NCBI RefSeq assembly: GCF_902804475.1
Contig: NZ_CADCSU010000056.1
Location: 1 to 46,056, forward strand
Source of the DNA: Flavobacterium bizetiae
Lineage (GTDB): Bacteria; Bacteroidota; Bacteroidia; Flavobacteriales; Flavobacteriaceae
Direction of reading: 5' to 3'
DNA: 46,056 nt
Under the pieces are notes generated by a model. The model was given only the letters and a program-made list of their open reading frames with translations. It ran no database searches and was not told where the DNA came from. Both the position numbers and the translations under genes were made by a program. Shown in pieces: positions 9,282 through 18,070 of this stretch (the first letter of the stretch is position 1; the number at the start of each line of letters is the position of its first letter).

Positions 9282-9668
9282 ATGGTTTCTCAGATAACAA
9301 GAGGCATAAAAATATCTGTTTTGACTAGTTTTGAAGGTACTTACTTCAAGAACTACAAGATTCACTTTGCTTTTAGTTACGTAGTTACAATCGAAAATCA
9401 CAGCAAAGATTCAGTTCAGTTAACTTCTCGTCATTGGGAGATATTTGACTCTTTAAATGATTTAGAAGTTGTAGACGGAGAAGGTGTTATTGGTAAAAAA
9501 CCGGTTTTAAAACCTGGCGAAAATCACACTTATAGCTCAGGTTGCTTATTGTCATCTCCTTATGGTGCAATGAAAGGTTATTTTAATATGATCAATTTTA
9601 CTTCTACAAAAACATTCAAAGTTATTGTTCCTACTTTTAGAATGTGTGCTCCTTTTGCTTTAAATTAA
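9282..9668 (+). CDS. apaG: ApaG domain protein
   Basis: A 128-residue single-domain protein of the ApaG family (usual length ~125), an Ig-like fold linked genetically in enterobacteria to Co/Mg homeostasis; its biochemical role is unclear. The family core is intact: SRHWEIFDSLNDLEVVDGEG, GVIGKKPVLKPGENHTYSSG and LSSPYGAMKGYFNM. There is no signal peptide, so it should be cytosolic. It is transcribed from its own TAnnTTTG promoter, 79 nt after the plug gene. A short A/T hairpin (AAAAAG/CTTTTT around 9679-9697) may weakly terminate it. Confidence 0.93.
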   Translation: MVSQITRGIKISVLTSFEGTYFKNYKIHFAFSYVVTIENHSKDSVQLTSRHWEIFDSLNDLEVVDGEGVIGKKPVLKPGENHTYSSGCLLSSPYGAMKGYFNMINFTSTKTFKVIVPTFRMCAPFALN

Positions 9669-9744
9669 AAACCAGTTTAAAAAGGGCTGCTTTTTTTATC
9701 GTTATCTTAATCATAAATTTGTCAAATTATTAATTTATCCTTTG

Positions 9745-9752
9745 TACTTTTG
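9745..9752 (+). promoter_or_regulatory. pruA promoter
   Basis: TACTTTTG is an exact -7 match, with TTTG at 9718-9721 as a -33 box and a 23-nt spacer. The predicted leader is about 70 nt, longer than for most genes here. Confidence 0.6.
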
Positions 9753-9826
9753 TGCAACGTTAGATTATTCGTAACAAATCAAATCATCTAACCCTTAAAC
9801 AGTTTAATTATCTAATTTTAAATAAC

Positions 9827-11452
9827 ATGCTAAAAGGATTCTTTCATGTACCAAAAGCGGTAAACGAGCCTGTAAAAAGCTACGCACCTAACTCACCAGA
9901 AAAAGCAGCGGTTCAGGCGGCTTACACAACATTGTGGAATTCTCAAATCGACGTTCCGTTATACATCGGAAACGAAGAAATCAGAACTGGAAATACAAGA
10001 ACAATATCAGCTCCTCACGATCACAAACACATTGTAGGAACTTATCACTTAGCTGAAAAACAACATATCGAAAAAGCAATTGCTAATGCGCTTGAATCAA
10101 GAACAGCATGGGCAAACATGGCATGGGAACAACGTGCTGCTATTTTCTTAAAAGCTGCTGAACTTATTGCAGGACCATACAGAGCTCGTATTAACGCTGC
10201 TACAATGATTGGTCAATCTAAAAATATTCACCAGGCAGAAATTGATGCTTCTTGCGAATTGATCGACTTTTTACGTTACAACGTAGAATTTATGACTCAA
10301 ATTTACGGAGATCAGCCAAAATCTGATTCTACTACATGGAATCGTTTAGAATACAGACCTCTTGAAGGTTTTGTTTACGCCATTACTCCTTTCAACTTTA
10401 CTGCTATTGCTGCAAATCTTCCTGCAAGTGCTGCAATGATGGGTAACGTTGTGGTTTGGAAACCAAGTGATAGCCAGGTTTTTTCTGCAAAAATTATCAT
10501 AGATGTTTTCAAAGAAGCTGGTGTTCCTGATGGTGTTATCAACGTTGTTTTTGGAGACGCTTTAATGATTACTGATACTGTTTTAGCAAGCCGCGATTTC
10601 GCTGGAGTTCACTTTACAGGATCAACTCATGTATTTAAAGATATCTGGGCTAAAATTGGTGCCAATATTCACCACTATAAAACATATCCAAGAATCGTTG
10701 GAGAAACTGGTGGTAAAGATTTTATCATTGCACACCCAAGCGCTAACGTAAAACAAGTTGCTACAGGAATTACTCGTGGAGCATTTGAATTTCAAGGACA
10801 AAAATGTTCTGCAGCTTCAAGAGCTTATGTTCCGCAAAGTTTATGGCCAGCTGTAAAAGAACAATTAATTGCTGATGTGAAATCGATGAAAATGGGTTCT
10901 CCGGAAGATTTTGGAAACTTTATTACAGCGGTTATTCACGAAGGTTCTTTTGATAAATTAGCTGGTTTTATTGATCAGGCTAAAAAAGATGCTGATGCTG
11001 AAATCATTGCGGGTGGAAACTACGATAAATCTGTAGGTTACTTTATTGAGCCAACGATTATTGTAACTACAAATCCTAAATATACTACAATGGAAACCGA
11101 ATTATTCGGACCAGTTATTACTATATATGTTTACGAAGATGCAAAATGGGAAGAGACTTTAGAATTAGTTGATACTACTTCTGAGTATGCTTTGACAGGA
11201 GCTGTATTTAGCCAGGATCGTTATGCTATTGAAGTAGCAACTACGAAATTGCAAAATGCTGCGGGTAACTTCTACATCAACGATAAACCAACAGGAGCGG
11301 TTGTAGGAATGCAGCCTTTTGGTGGAGCAAGAGCTTCAGGAACTAACGATAAAGCAGGTTCTGCATTGAACTTATTGCGTTGGGCTTCTCCTAGAACTAT
11401 CAAAGAAACTTTTGTAACTCCAGAAGATTATAGATACCCTTTCTTGGGATAA
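9827..11452 (+). CDS. pruA: L-glutamate gamma-semialdehyde (P5C) dehydrogenase
   Basis: Oxidises glutamate-5-semialdehyde (from proline via pyrroline-5-carboxylate) to glutamate with NAD+. The 541-residue length and sequence match the stand-alone PruA type rather than the bifunctional PutA. Glu293 (GETGGKD) and the nucleophile Cys327 (GQKCSAASR) form the aldehyde dehydrogenase active site. VYAITPFNFTAIAANLPASA, VVWKPSDSQ and HFTGST line the NAD-binding and substrate regions. MQPFGGARASGTNDKAGS near the C-terminus is typical of P5C dehydrogenases. It is monocistronic, with its own promoter and a strong terminator. No proline dehydrogenase gene is in the window. Confidence 0.97.
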   Translation: MLKGFFHVPKAVNEPVKSYAPNSPEKAAVQAAYTTLWNSQIDVPLYIGNEEIRTGNTRTISAPHDHKHIVGTYHLAEKQHIEKAIANALESRTAWANMAWEQRAAIFLKAAELIAGPYRARINAATMIGQSKNIHQAEIDASCELIDFLRYNVEFMTQIYGDQPKSDSTTWNRLEYRPLEGFVYAITPFNFTAIAANLPASAAMMGNVVVWKPSDSQVFSAKIIIDVFKEAGVPDGVINVVFGDALMITDTVLASRDFAGVHFTGSTHVFKDIWAKIGANIHHYKTYPRIVGETGGKDFIIAHPSANVKQVATGITRGAFEFQGQKCSAASRAYVPQSLWPAVKEQLIADVKSMKMGSPEDFGNFITAVIHEGSFDKLAGFIDQAKKDADAEIIAGGNYDKSVGYFIEPTIIVTTNPKYTTMETELFGPVITIYVYEDAKWEETLELVDTTSEYALTGAVFSQDRYAIEVATTKLQNAAGNFYINDKPTGAVVGMQPFGGARASGTNDKAGSALNLLRWASPRTIKETFVTPEDYRYPFLG

Positions 11453-11492
11453 TATCTGATTTTAGACTTTAGAGTTCAGATTTTAGATTATA

Positions 11493-11529
11493 AAAAAGCC
11501 GCAATTTCAGAATGAAATTGTGGCTTTTT
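11493..11529 (+). terminator. pruA terminator hairpin
   Basis: A 16-bp stem (11493-11508 with 11514-11529, one G-U pair, loop AGAAT) contains GCC/GGC and ends in TTTTT. It lies between pruA and a convergent gene and could act in both directions. Confidence 0.85.
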
Positions 11530-11546
11530 ACTTTTTATTAAAACTT

Positions 11547-13292
11547 CTATTCCTTCCAAATGGGAATTTTTATAAAACTATCATTGTACCATTTTACTTT
11601 TAAGGGTTCTTTGGCATCTTTAATCGTTTCGTCGCTAACCACTTTTCCTGTACCATAATTGAGTTCTGAAAATGCATTTTTATTTACATTTAAAGTAATC
11701 AGCAATCTACTGCCTTTTCTTAATTGTTTACTCACCACACGGGTATTCGAAAAAGGAATTGTTTCTATTTTATTTGGCGTCAACAAATTTCTCGTAGTAC
11801 TATTTTTGGTATAACTCGCGCGGCCAATAAAATAAGCTAAATGAAAATATTCTCCTTCAGGTGTTACTTCATATAATGTGATACCTACATCCATATCTTT
11901 TTTATTAATACTTGCTTTTATTTCTCCCAAAAAGGAACCATTTACCAAAAGCGGTTGTTTTAATGGATCGCTTATAAAAACATATCCGTTTGTGGTATCG
12001 ATTTCTTTTTTAATAATAGGATCAGGATAGTAATCGTTGTTTTGTATTTGTCTGTCGGCAAAATCTACTTCTTGTGATAAATAATTAATTCTGGCTGGCT
12101 TTTTAGCATTCAAAGAATAGAATTTTCCGGATTTATTATTCGTCAAATACATTTTCAGAAAACCATTACTCATTTTATCAATTGACGGAGCACTTCGCCA
12201 TTCATTAGCTCCCATCACCTGATAATTAATCCTGTCTTTTAAAATTTCCGGTTTTGGTCCGTTTTTCAAGATATGATCCAACCATTCATATGTTATTTTT
12301 CTGGTATTAATTAAAGCATCTGCATCAACTTTATAGCCATTGATGACGGGATAACCTCCTTTTTGCGCTCCAAAATGACTGTACGGACCAATTATTAAAT
12401 AAAAATTAGCTTTCGAATTATACTTTTGAAGTTCTCTTAAATAATACAAACTCGAATTTTGAGAATCATTATAATATCCATCAAAGACTAAAATTGGAAT
12501 ATTTATTTGAGCAAAATCTTTTTGGTAAGGTGACATTTTCTGCCAATATTCATCAAATGAAGGATGTTGGATCCATCGCTGAAATAACCTGTTTGGACTT
12601 CCGTCTATACTGTCCATTTTATTGTAGGCAACTCCCGTTTCCCACCATTTAAACTGCATATTTCTAAATCGCTGTCTGTCATTTCCCGCCACGGTATCCA
12701 GATATTTATTACTGCCTACATAAAACGACCATTCATAATTAGGATTTATAAACACATTGTTTTCCATTGGCAAACCCATTCCTGCCCTATTCGCAACATA
12801 AGGCACTATGGTTTTAAGAGCAGGATGCATTTTTTTGCAGGCCGCCCATTGTGTCAACCCATTATAACTGCCGCCATACATTCCTACACTTCCGTTACAC
12901 CATTTTTGTTTACTAATCCAATCGATAACATCATAGGTATCATTGGCTTCATTTTCGTACGGAAATATTTCGTTGGGACTAAATCGTTTACCGCGTGAAT
13001 ATGTCATAACACCAACATAATCTTTATCTGCCGCTTCTTTCAAAGATTTAAAATCTTTCCCTCCTTCTGAAGCATAAATTGTATGCTGAAGTATTACAGG
13101 TTTTGGAACAGCATTTCCTTTTTTGCGTATTACAATTGCTGATATAAAAGCACCATCGCGGGTTTTGATCATTATGCTGTCCTGAATATCATAAGCACTT
13201 TTTAAATCTTCTGATTTTGTTTTACTGGTTTGCTGAGAAAATGTATTTGATATGACGAGAATAAGAAATACAAAATTTAGAATTGTTTTCAT
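11547..13292 (-). CDS. Secreted CocE/NonD family hydrolase (X-Pro dipeptidyl-peptidase S15 type)
   Basis: A 581-residue alpha/beta hydrolase of the CocE/NonD family, which includes cocaine esterase, glutaryl-7-ACA acylase and Xaa-Pro dipeptidyl peptidases. The substrate is not predictable. A signal peptide covers residues 1-19 (MKTILNFVFLILVISNTFSQ), so the enzyme is exported. The nucleophile is Ser142 in GMYGGSYNGLTQWAA. The acid is in DGYYNDSQ (Asp271 or Asp276) and the base is His306 in GPYSHFG. The C-terminal third (LVNGSFLGEIKASINKKDMD onward) is the family's jelly-roll domain. It lies downstream of the two-component genes on the same strand, 136 nt away. A symmetrical AAGCTTT/AAAGCTT repeat at 13310-13328 is in its leader. 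Confidence 0.88.
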   Translation of the reverse strand: MKTILNFVFLILVISNTFSQQTSKTKSEDLKSAYDIQDSIMIKTRDGAFISAIVIRKKGNAVPKPVILQHTIYASEGGKDFKSLKEAADKDYVGVMTYSRGKRFSPNEIFPYENEANDTYDVIDWISKQKWCNGSVGMYGGSYNGLTQWAACKKMHPALKTIVPYVANRAGMGLPMENNVFINPNYEWSFYVGSNKYLDTVAGNDRQRFRNMQFKWWETGVAYNKMDSIDGSPNRLFQRWIQHPSFDEYWQKMSPYQKDFAQINIPILVFDGYYNDSQNSSLYYLRELQKYNSKANFYLIIGPYSHFGAQKGGYPVINGYKVDADALINTRKITYEWLDHILKNGPKPEILKDRINYQVMGANEWRSAPSIDKMSNGFLKMYLTNNKSGKFYSLNAKKPARINYLSQEVDFADRQIQNNDYYPDPIIKKEIDTTNGYVFISDPLKQPLLVNGSFLGEIKASINKKDMDVGITLYEVTPEGEYFHLAYFIGRASYTKNSTTRNLLTPNKIETIPFSNTRVVSKQLRKGSRLLITLNVNKNAFSELNYGTGKVVSDETIKDAKEPLKVKWYNDSFIKIPIWKE

Positions 13293-13428
13293 TGGATGAT
13301 TTTATTAATAAGCTTTATTTTAAAGCTTTGTGATTGATAATAATTTGTTTCATTAAATATGAAAAAGGCATACTGATCTGCAACTAATAGCATTAGCTGT
13401 TTGCATTATAATAATTTGAATTAATGGA

Positions 13429-14148
13429 TTAAATCCCGTTCTGGTTCCTGAATCGGGCCGATTGACGATTGGAGACTTCTAATAGTTCTCCGGTTTTGAG
13501 TTTTACTTCTAGCCTGCCGCCTATTGTAGTTTTTACTTCCTGAATATATTGTATGTTAATGATTTCAGTTCTGTTGATCCTGAAGAAGATATTCTTATCC
13601 AGTATTTCTTCCCACTGGCGAAGAGAACGCCTCTGAAGTGCTTTTTTATCCTGAAAAAACAATCTCGTATAATTTTCTAAAGATTCAATTAAATAGATCT
13701 CGTCTAATTGAATGAAGAATCGCTTCTCCCCGTCTTTTATAAAAATCTTTCGGTCTTTTGCCAAAGAATCATTCAGCGAGAATTTCATATTTATAGCATC
13801 TCTTATTTTTTGAATTGCTTTTGCAAAACGTTCCTCTCTTATGGGTTTCATTAAATAATCTAAAGCACTTACTTCAAAAGCTTGTATGGCATATTGATCA
13901 TAGGCTGTAATAAACAAAACTGCGGGTACATTATCTAACGATTCTAACAAATCGAAACCGGATTTTTCAGGCATCTGAATATCGAGAAAAATCAAATCCG
14001 GCATTTCTGTTTCAATCAGGATCTTTGCATCATCAGCATTTTCGGCCTCGCCAATAAGTACAAAATCTTCATAGAATTGTAGAGCTCTTTTTATCTCTTC
14101 TCTTGCTAAACGCTCATCGTCGATTATAACAACTTTTATTTTTTTCAT
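13429..14148 (-). CDS. LytR/AlgR-type response regulator
   Basis: A 239-residue response regulator with an N-terminal receiver and a C-terminal LytTR DNA-binding domain. In the receiver, Asp9-Asp11, phospho-acceptor Asp56 (DLIFLDIQMP), Thr81 (FITAYDQ) and Lys101 (LMKPI) are all present. The LytTR part (about 145-237) has IFIKDGEKRFFIQLDEI, ESLENYTRLFF, RINRTEIIN and the closing LEVSNRQSARF. Its ATG overlaps the kinase stop by 4 nt (ATGA), so the two are translationally coupled. The neighbouring secreted hydrolase may be a target, but nothing in the sequence shows that. Confidence 0.95.
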   Translation of the reverse strand: MKKIKVVIIDDERLAREEIKRALQFYEDFVLIGEAENADDAKILIETEMPDLIFLDIQMPEKSGFDLLESLDNVPAVLFITAYDQYAIQAFEVSALDYLMKPIREERFAKAIQKIRDAINMKFSLNDSLAKDRKIFIKDGEKRFFIQLDEIYLIESLENYTRLFFQDKKALQRRSLRQWEEILDKNIFFRINRTEIINIQYIQEVKTTIGGRLEVKLKTGELLEVSNRQSARFRNQNGI

Positions 14149-15206
14149 TTTGATGGAATTAAAATAGTAGCCAAAACTGTTTCGTCGTCCATCTGTATAA
14201 TATTAAAAGAAGCATTTCCGTTATATTGCAGCAACAATCTTTCTTTCAGGTTCTGTAAACCAATACCTGAATCTTTAATATCATTACTTAGTTTTCCTGA
14301 GTTTTGAACTGTAATCTTTATAAAATCATTTTTCCTGTCAATTTTTACGGCAATAAATCCTCCGTTTTTTCTTTTTTCAATTCCGTGTTTTATGGCATTC
14401 TCTACAAGTGACTGAATACTGAAAGGCAGAATTAAATGCTGAGATAAATCTAAACTGGTTTCAATTTTTATTTGTAAACGTTCCTCAAATCGTATTTTTT
14501 CTAATTCGAGATAATCTTTTACAAGATCAATTTCGTCATTGAGCGATATTAATTTGCTAATATTAGTATTTAAGGAATTTCTTAAAAGTTCAGACAATAA
14601 ATCAATTGCTCTTCTGGCGGCAGCAGGATTTTCTATCACCAGAAATTTTATGTTGTTTAATGAATTAAAAAAGAAATGAGGATTAAGTTGCGCACTCAGA
14701 TTATTCAGTTGGGCTTCTTTTATGATAATGGATAATCGGGCATTTTCTTTTACGGTTTCTAATTCAAGTCTCGAATAATGATAAAGATGGTAGGCCAATA
14801 CCCAAATTGACATTAATCTGGTTCCTGTAATAAAAACTTGCAATTGTACCGATTTAAAAAAATCTAAAAAGGAAACCGTTTCATTTTTGAAAATTAACAG
14901 GCGCACCAAATAAAGTTTTCCGATAATAAAAAACATATAGAATAAGGAAAGCACCAAAACACTGAGCGCCATTTTGGGCAATAACTCTTTTAGATTCAAT
15001 TTATTCCATTTTCTTTTTAAAGCAAAATTTCGATACATATGAGTCAACGCAATACCAATCAATATATCAAATATTAAATCTGTTGCGCCCATTTTCCAGA
15101 TAAAATTACCACTCAGGAAAGCTGATAATCCCCAATACAAAGAAGCAGTAGTCCACCCAATGAGTTGAATTTTCCAATATGTCGATATTACTGTAGTTGT
15201 TTTCAA
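14145..15206 (-). CDS. LytS-type sensor histidine kinase
   Basis: A 353-residue membrane kinase of the His_kinase (PF06580) family, paired with LytTR regulators. Four hydrophobic segments lie at about 14-32, 40-57, 79-98 and 122-142, with no periplasmic sensor domain, so it probably senses within the membrane. The phospho-acceptor is His177 in LSAQLNPHFFFNSLNNIKF. The ATP-binding region has SIQSLVENAIKHGIEKRKNG and GIGLQNLKERL. No ATG precedes the first membrane segment. The only usual start is TTG at 15206, which is itself the end of a TACTTTTG sequence (see findings). The true start is therefore uncertain. Confidence 0.92.
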   Translation of the reverse strand: MKTTTVISTYWKIQLIGWTTASLYWGLSAFLSGNFIWKMGATDLIFDILIGIALTHMYRNFALKRKWNKLNLKELLPKMALSVLVLSLFYMFFIIGKLYLVRLLIFKNETVSFLDFFKSVQLQVFITGTRLMSIWVLAYHLYHYSRLELETVKENARLSIIIKEAQLNNLSAQLNPHFFFNSLNNIKFLVIENPAAARRAIDLLSELLRNSLNTNISKLISLNDEIDLVKDYLELEKIRFEERLQIKIETSLDLSQHLILPFSIQSLVENAIKHGIEKRKNGGFIAVKIDRKNDFIKITVQNSGKLSNDIKDSGIGLQNLKERLLLQYNGNASFNIIQMDDETVLATILIPSK

Positions 15207-15606
15207 AAGTAAATTTGTTAGTGCTGTAGTAAAGGTATTCCTCTAATAGAGATTGAGCAAATAAAAGTACAGGAACGAAAAATAATAGCGGATGAATGAC
15301 TATTTATCTTTGTTTTGGCCTCAAAATAATGATTAAACATTCTTATCTCTTTCTTTTTGTGTCCATGTCTTTAAAAACGCCAAATCATTAAAAAACAATC
15401 ACTTATAATTAAAAAATAAAAACCAAAAGCCTTTTCCCTATATTCTGACAATCTTATGTTTACAATATTTGTAATACTTTTCTTATTATATTGATTATCA
15501 ACACGATAGGCGAATAAAAATCCTATTCTGTTATTTTAAAAACTTATTCTAATACTCTGAAAATATATCTCAACATAAATTTACATCCAGATTTAAAGCC
15601 GAAAAA
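15207..15606. other. 400-nt divergent intergenic region
   Basis: No open reading frame or repeat-family member is visible. It holds a TATCTTTG box on the plus strand at 15305-15312, an inverted repeat TTACAA-TAT-TTGTAA at 15460-15474, and a weak hairpin around ATAGG...CCTAT. A TAAATTTA sequence at 15576-15583 is a possible -7 box for the gene at 15607. The region presumably carries promoters for the kinase and the hypothetical gene. Confidence 0.4.
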
Positions 15607-16410
15607 ATGAAGCAAATTCAACAGAGACTTTACAATCAAAATTTACAAAAATTCAAAAAAAGACATAAAAAAGTACCGATGAGAAATTTACAAAACACGC
15701 CTCCTATAATTGTACAGGCAAAAAGTATTGGACATCCAATTGACTTTAAATGGAACAAAAAAAAGATAGATCAGTTTTTAGATCCTTTAGAAGGAAATGA
15801 TGAACTTGAACATGAATTAATGCAAATTAACCATAAAGCTTCTATGGGGCTTACTGCAGCTTTGCTTGAATGGATATACTGGAGATATACCGGATACACC
15901 AAAATGAATAATGATACCCATAAAAGAATCGAGGCTTTATGGTGCTCAATTGGTAATATCGAAAACACAAAACCATTAGTTTTTGATGCTGATTTTGATA
16001 TCTCGGCATCGGGATACGTAAACGGACCTTTATGGATCGCTCTTATGAATGTAACAATGGTTGATACTATGTACAGAAGAGGATTACACGCTATTCAGAG
16101 CGAACTTATTGGACTAGTATTATTAGCACGCCACATTACACCAAGAAAACGCGTTTTTGACAAATGGTTCAACAGAACAATAGCAGTTTTAAAACGCGAT
16201 TATCCATGCCAATACAGTAATGAAGATTTAGATCAAAATTACGAAGCTTTTTATGATTCATCACATGAACCTGTAATTTGCCGTGATTTTTTCTTTAATC
16301 CTGAATTCGAAAATTCTATTGAGGCATCAGAAAACGCCATCAATGAACTGATTCATAATTTAGATACTAAATCTAATCAGTTTTTATGTTTCCCAAAAAG
16401 AGCTTCTTAA
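15607..16410 (+). CDS. Unrecognised 267-residue cytosolic protein
   Basis: I do not recognise this family. The reading frame is long and has codon use like its neighbours. No signal peptide or membrane segment is visible. The first ~30 residues are strongly basic with repeated Gln/Lys/Asn (KQIQQRLYNQNLQKFKKRHKK). The middle is helical and Trp/Tyr-rich (LLEWIYWRYTGYTK, RIEALWCSIGNI). A conserved-looking acidic and aromatic segment near the end reads YEAFYDSSHEP, followed by CRDFFFNPEF. Cysteines are few and do not form a metal motif. An ATG follows the A-rich sequence GCCGAAAAA. The gene is monocistronic, with a 400-nt upstream region and a strong terminator. Confidence 0.75.
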   Translation: MKQIQQRLYNQNLQKFKKRHKKVPMRNLQNTPPIIVQAKSIGHPIDFKWNKKKIDQFLDPLEGNDELEHELMQINHKASMGLTAALLEWIYWRYTGYTKMNNDTHKRIEALWCSIGNIENTKPLVFDADFDISASGYVNGPLWIALMNVTMVDTMYRRGLHAIQSELIGLVLLARHITPRKRVFDKWFNRTIAVLKRDYPCQYSNEDLDQNYEAFYDSSHEPVICRDFFFNPEFENSIEASENAINELIHNLDTKSNQFLCFPKRAS

Positions 16411-16432
16411 TTAGGATCTTCTTTTAAAACAC

Positions 16433-16474
16433 AAACCCCACAAACTTCAATATTTTTTTGAACTTGTGGGGTTT
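16433..16474. terminator. Bidirectional terminator between convergent genes
   Basis: AAACCCCACAA (16433-16443) pairs perfectly with TTGTGGGGTTT (16464-16474) and is followed by T-rich sequence on both strands. It lies between the hypothetical gene and the alkaline phosphatase gene. Confidence 0.8.
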
Positions 16475-16491
16475 ATTATTTATCTGATAAA

Positions 16492-17907
16492 CTAAAACTT
16501 ATTCTCTACTTCTGCCGCCTGCAACATGAGATAATGCAAATCGGTATTTTTTACGAAAGGTTTTAAAAGTTCACTTCCAGGACCAAACATTGCCAACTCT
16601 ACATAATCAGCAGAATGGTCCATGCTAATCCATCCTACAGAATTTATTTTGCCCTGCATTTCTGCAAAAGCTTTATAAGGTAATTTTTTGTAATTGTACA
16701 AACCATCTTCTTTATGCAAGCCATCGTAATAGCTTAAGACCGTTTTTGCGTCTTCATCAGAAACGGAATGACCATTTGCCTTTTCGATAATTTCCTTTAC
16801 TTGCGAAACAGATGATTGCGGTTTTATTTGATTTAAAATCCATTCATTCGTCTGTGTGTATTTCTGGATGCTATCAAAATTATCATTGGCATCTTTACCA
16901 TAAATAATTCCGGGATTCGCATTTCCGTGATCTGTCGTAATAATTACCAATGTTTCTTTGTCCTTTTCAGCAAAATCTATCGCAATTTTTACCGCCTCGT
17001 CAAATTCAATCTGATCGTTAATTAATCCGGCAATATCGTTTCCGTGCGCCGCCCAATCGACTTTCCCGCTTTCAATTTGCAAAACAAAACCATTTTTATG
17101 ACCTTTCATTCTGTCAATAGCTTTTTGCGCCATTTCAGCAAGACTCGGAATTGTTTTTTGTAAATTTTCGTCGCTATTTCTGTCCACATAATAAGGTAAA
17201 CCATCTTCTGCAAATACGCCTAAAATAGGCTGAGCATTAGAAGCCGCTTCCATATCAGAACGTGTTTTTACAACCTGATATCCTTTTGCTTTAAAAGCAG
17301 CAAACATATCTTTTTTATCTTTTCTTAATTCCGGACTAAAATAGTTTGAACCTCCGCCCATCATAACATCAAAACCAAGATCTAAATATTGCTCGGCAAT
17401 ATCATCCTGTGCATTTCTGCTTTTACTATTTACACAAAAACCAGCCGGAGTCGCATGAGTTATAGGAACCGTTGTAACACAACCCGCCATTTTTCCTGAC
17501 TTCTTGAACTTTTGCCAAATTGGTAAATGAGGTTCTCCCTGCGGACTCACATTAAGTACGCCGTTATTTACTCTAAAACCACCTCCCCAGGAAGAACTTG
17601 CTGCCGAAGAATCTGTTACAATAGAACTCGCAGAAGCGGTATCCATTAGAGCTCTTGAAACTCTGTTGTCTTTGTATAACTGAATCCAGTTAGAACCTTT
17701 TCCCGTTTTTCTGTTCAGGAACAAATCAGTCATATTAAGAGTTCCTGTACTCATTCCGTCACTAACAAGTAGAATAATATTTTTTGCTTTCTTATTTTTA
17801 TTTACTGACTCTAAATCTAAAATATTTGCAGAACCCTGAAACGGATTCATCACTGCGGCTCCAATCGTTAATAAAGAACCATTTTTAAAGAACTTCCTTC
17901 TATCCAT
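16492..17907 (-). CDS. Tat-exported alkaline phosphatase (PhoA family)
   Basis: A 471-residue alkaline phosphatase that hydrolyses phosphomonoesters in the periplasm. The N-terminus MDRRKFFKNGSLLTIGAAVM is a twin-arginine signal, so it is exported folded. The first metal Asp50 is in LLVSDGMSTGT. The nucleophile is Ser100 in SIVTDSSAASSSWGGG. HATPAGFCVNSKSRN, IESGKVDWAAHGND, IITTDHGN and MDHSADYVELAMFGPG supply the remaining zinc and magnesium ligands. It is expressed from its own well-formed promoter. Phosphate control is plausible for the family, but I see no recognisable Pho site. Confidence 0.93.
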   Translation of the reverse strand: MDRRKFFKNGSLLTIGAAVMNPFQGSANILDLESVNKNKKAKNIILLVSDGMSTGTLNMTDLFLNRKTGKGSNWIQLYKDNRVSRALMDTASASSIVTDSSAASSSWGGGFRVNNGVLNVSPQGEPHLPIWQKFKKSGKMAGCVTTVPITHATPAGFCVNSKSRNAQDDIAEQYLDLGFDVMMGGGSNYFSPELRKDKKDMFAAFKAKGYQVVKTRSDMEAASNAQPILGVFAEDGLPYYVDRNSDENLQKTIPSLAEMAQKAIDRMKGHKNGFVLQIESGKVDWAAHGNDIAGLINDQIEFDEAVKIAIDFAEKDKETLVIITTDHGNANPGIIYGKDANDNFDSIQKYTQTNEWILNQIKPQSSVSQVKEIIEKANGHSVSDEDAKTVLSYYDGLHKEDGLYNYKKLPYKAFAEMQGKINSVGWISMDHSADYVELAMFGPGSELLKPFVKNTDLHYLMLQAAEVENKF

Positions 17908-17930
17908 TATTACTTTATTTATAGTAATTT

Positions 17931-17960
17931 CAAAGATAAAGAAATACGCTCAACCACAAA
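17931..17960 (-). promoter_or_regulatory. Alkaline phosphatase promoter (-33 and -7)
   Basis: On the minus strand this reads TTTG (17960-17957), an 18-nt spacer, then TATCTTTG (17938-17931). It is the best full promoter match in the window and predicts a leader of about 20 nt. Confidence 0.75.
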
Positions 17961-18010
17961 ATTATCATTGTGTTATGATAATTGATTCAAAAGACATCTT
18001 ACATAAAAAG

Positions 18011-18054
18011 AAAAACCCGACAGTATACTTATCAAAGCATCCCGTCGGGTTTTT
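18011..18054 (-). terminator. rsmG terminator
   Basis: AAAAACCCGAC (18011-18021) pairs perfectly with GTCGGGTTTTT (18044-18054). On the minus strand the hairpin is followed by TTTTTCTTTTT, typical of an intrinsic terminator 17 nt after the rsmG stop. Confidence 0.85.
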
Positions 18055-18070
18055 ATTATTTCAAAAAAGA

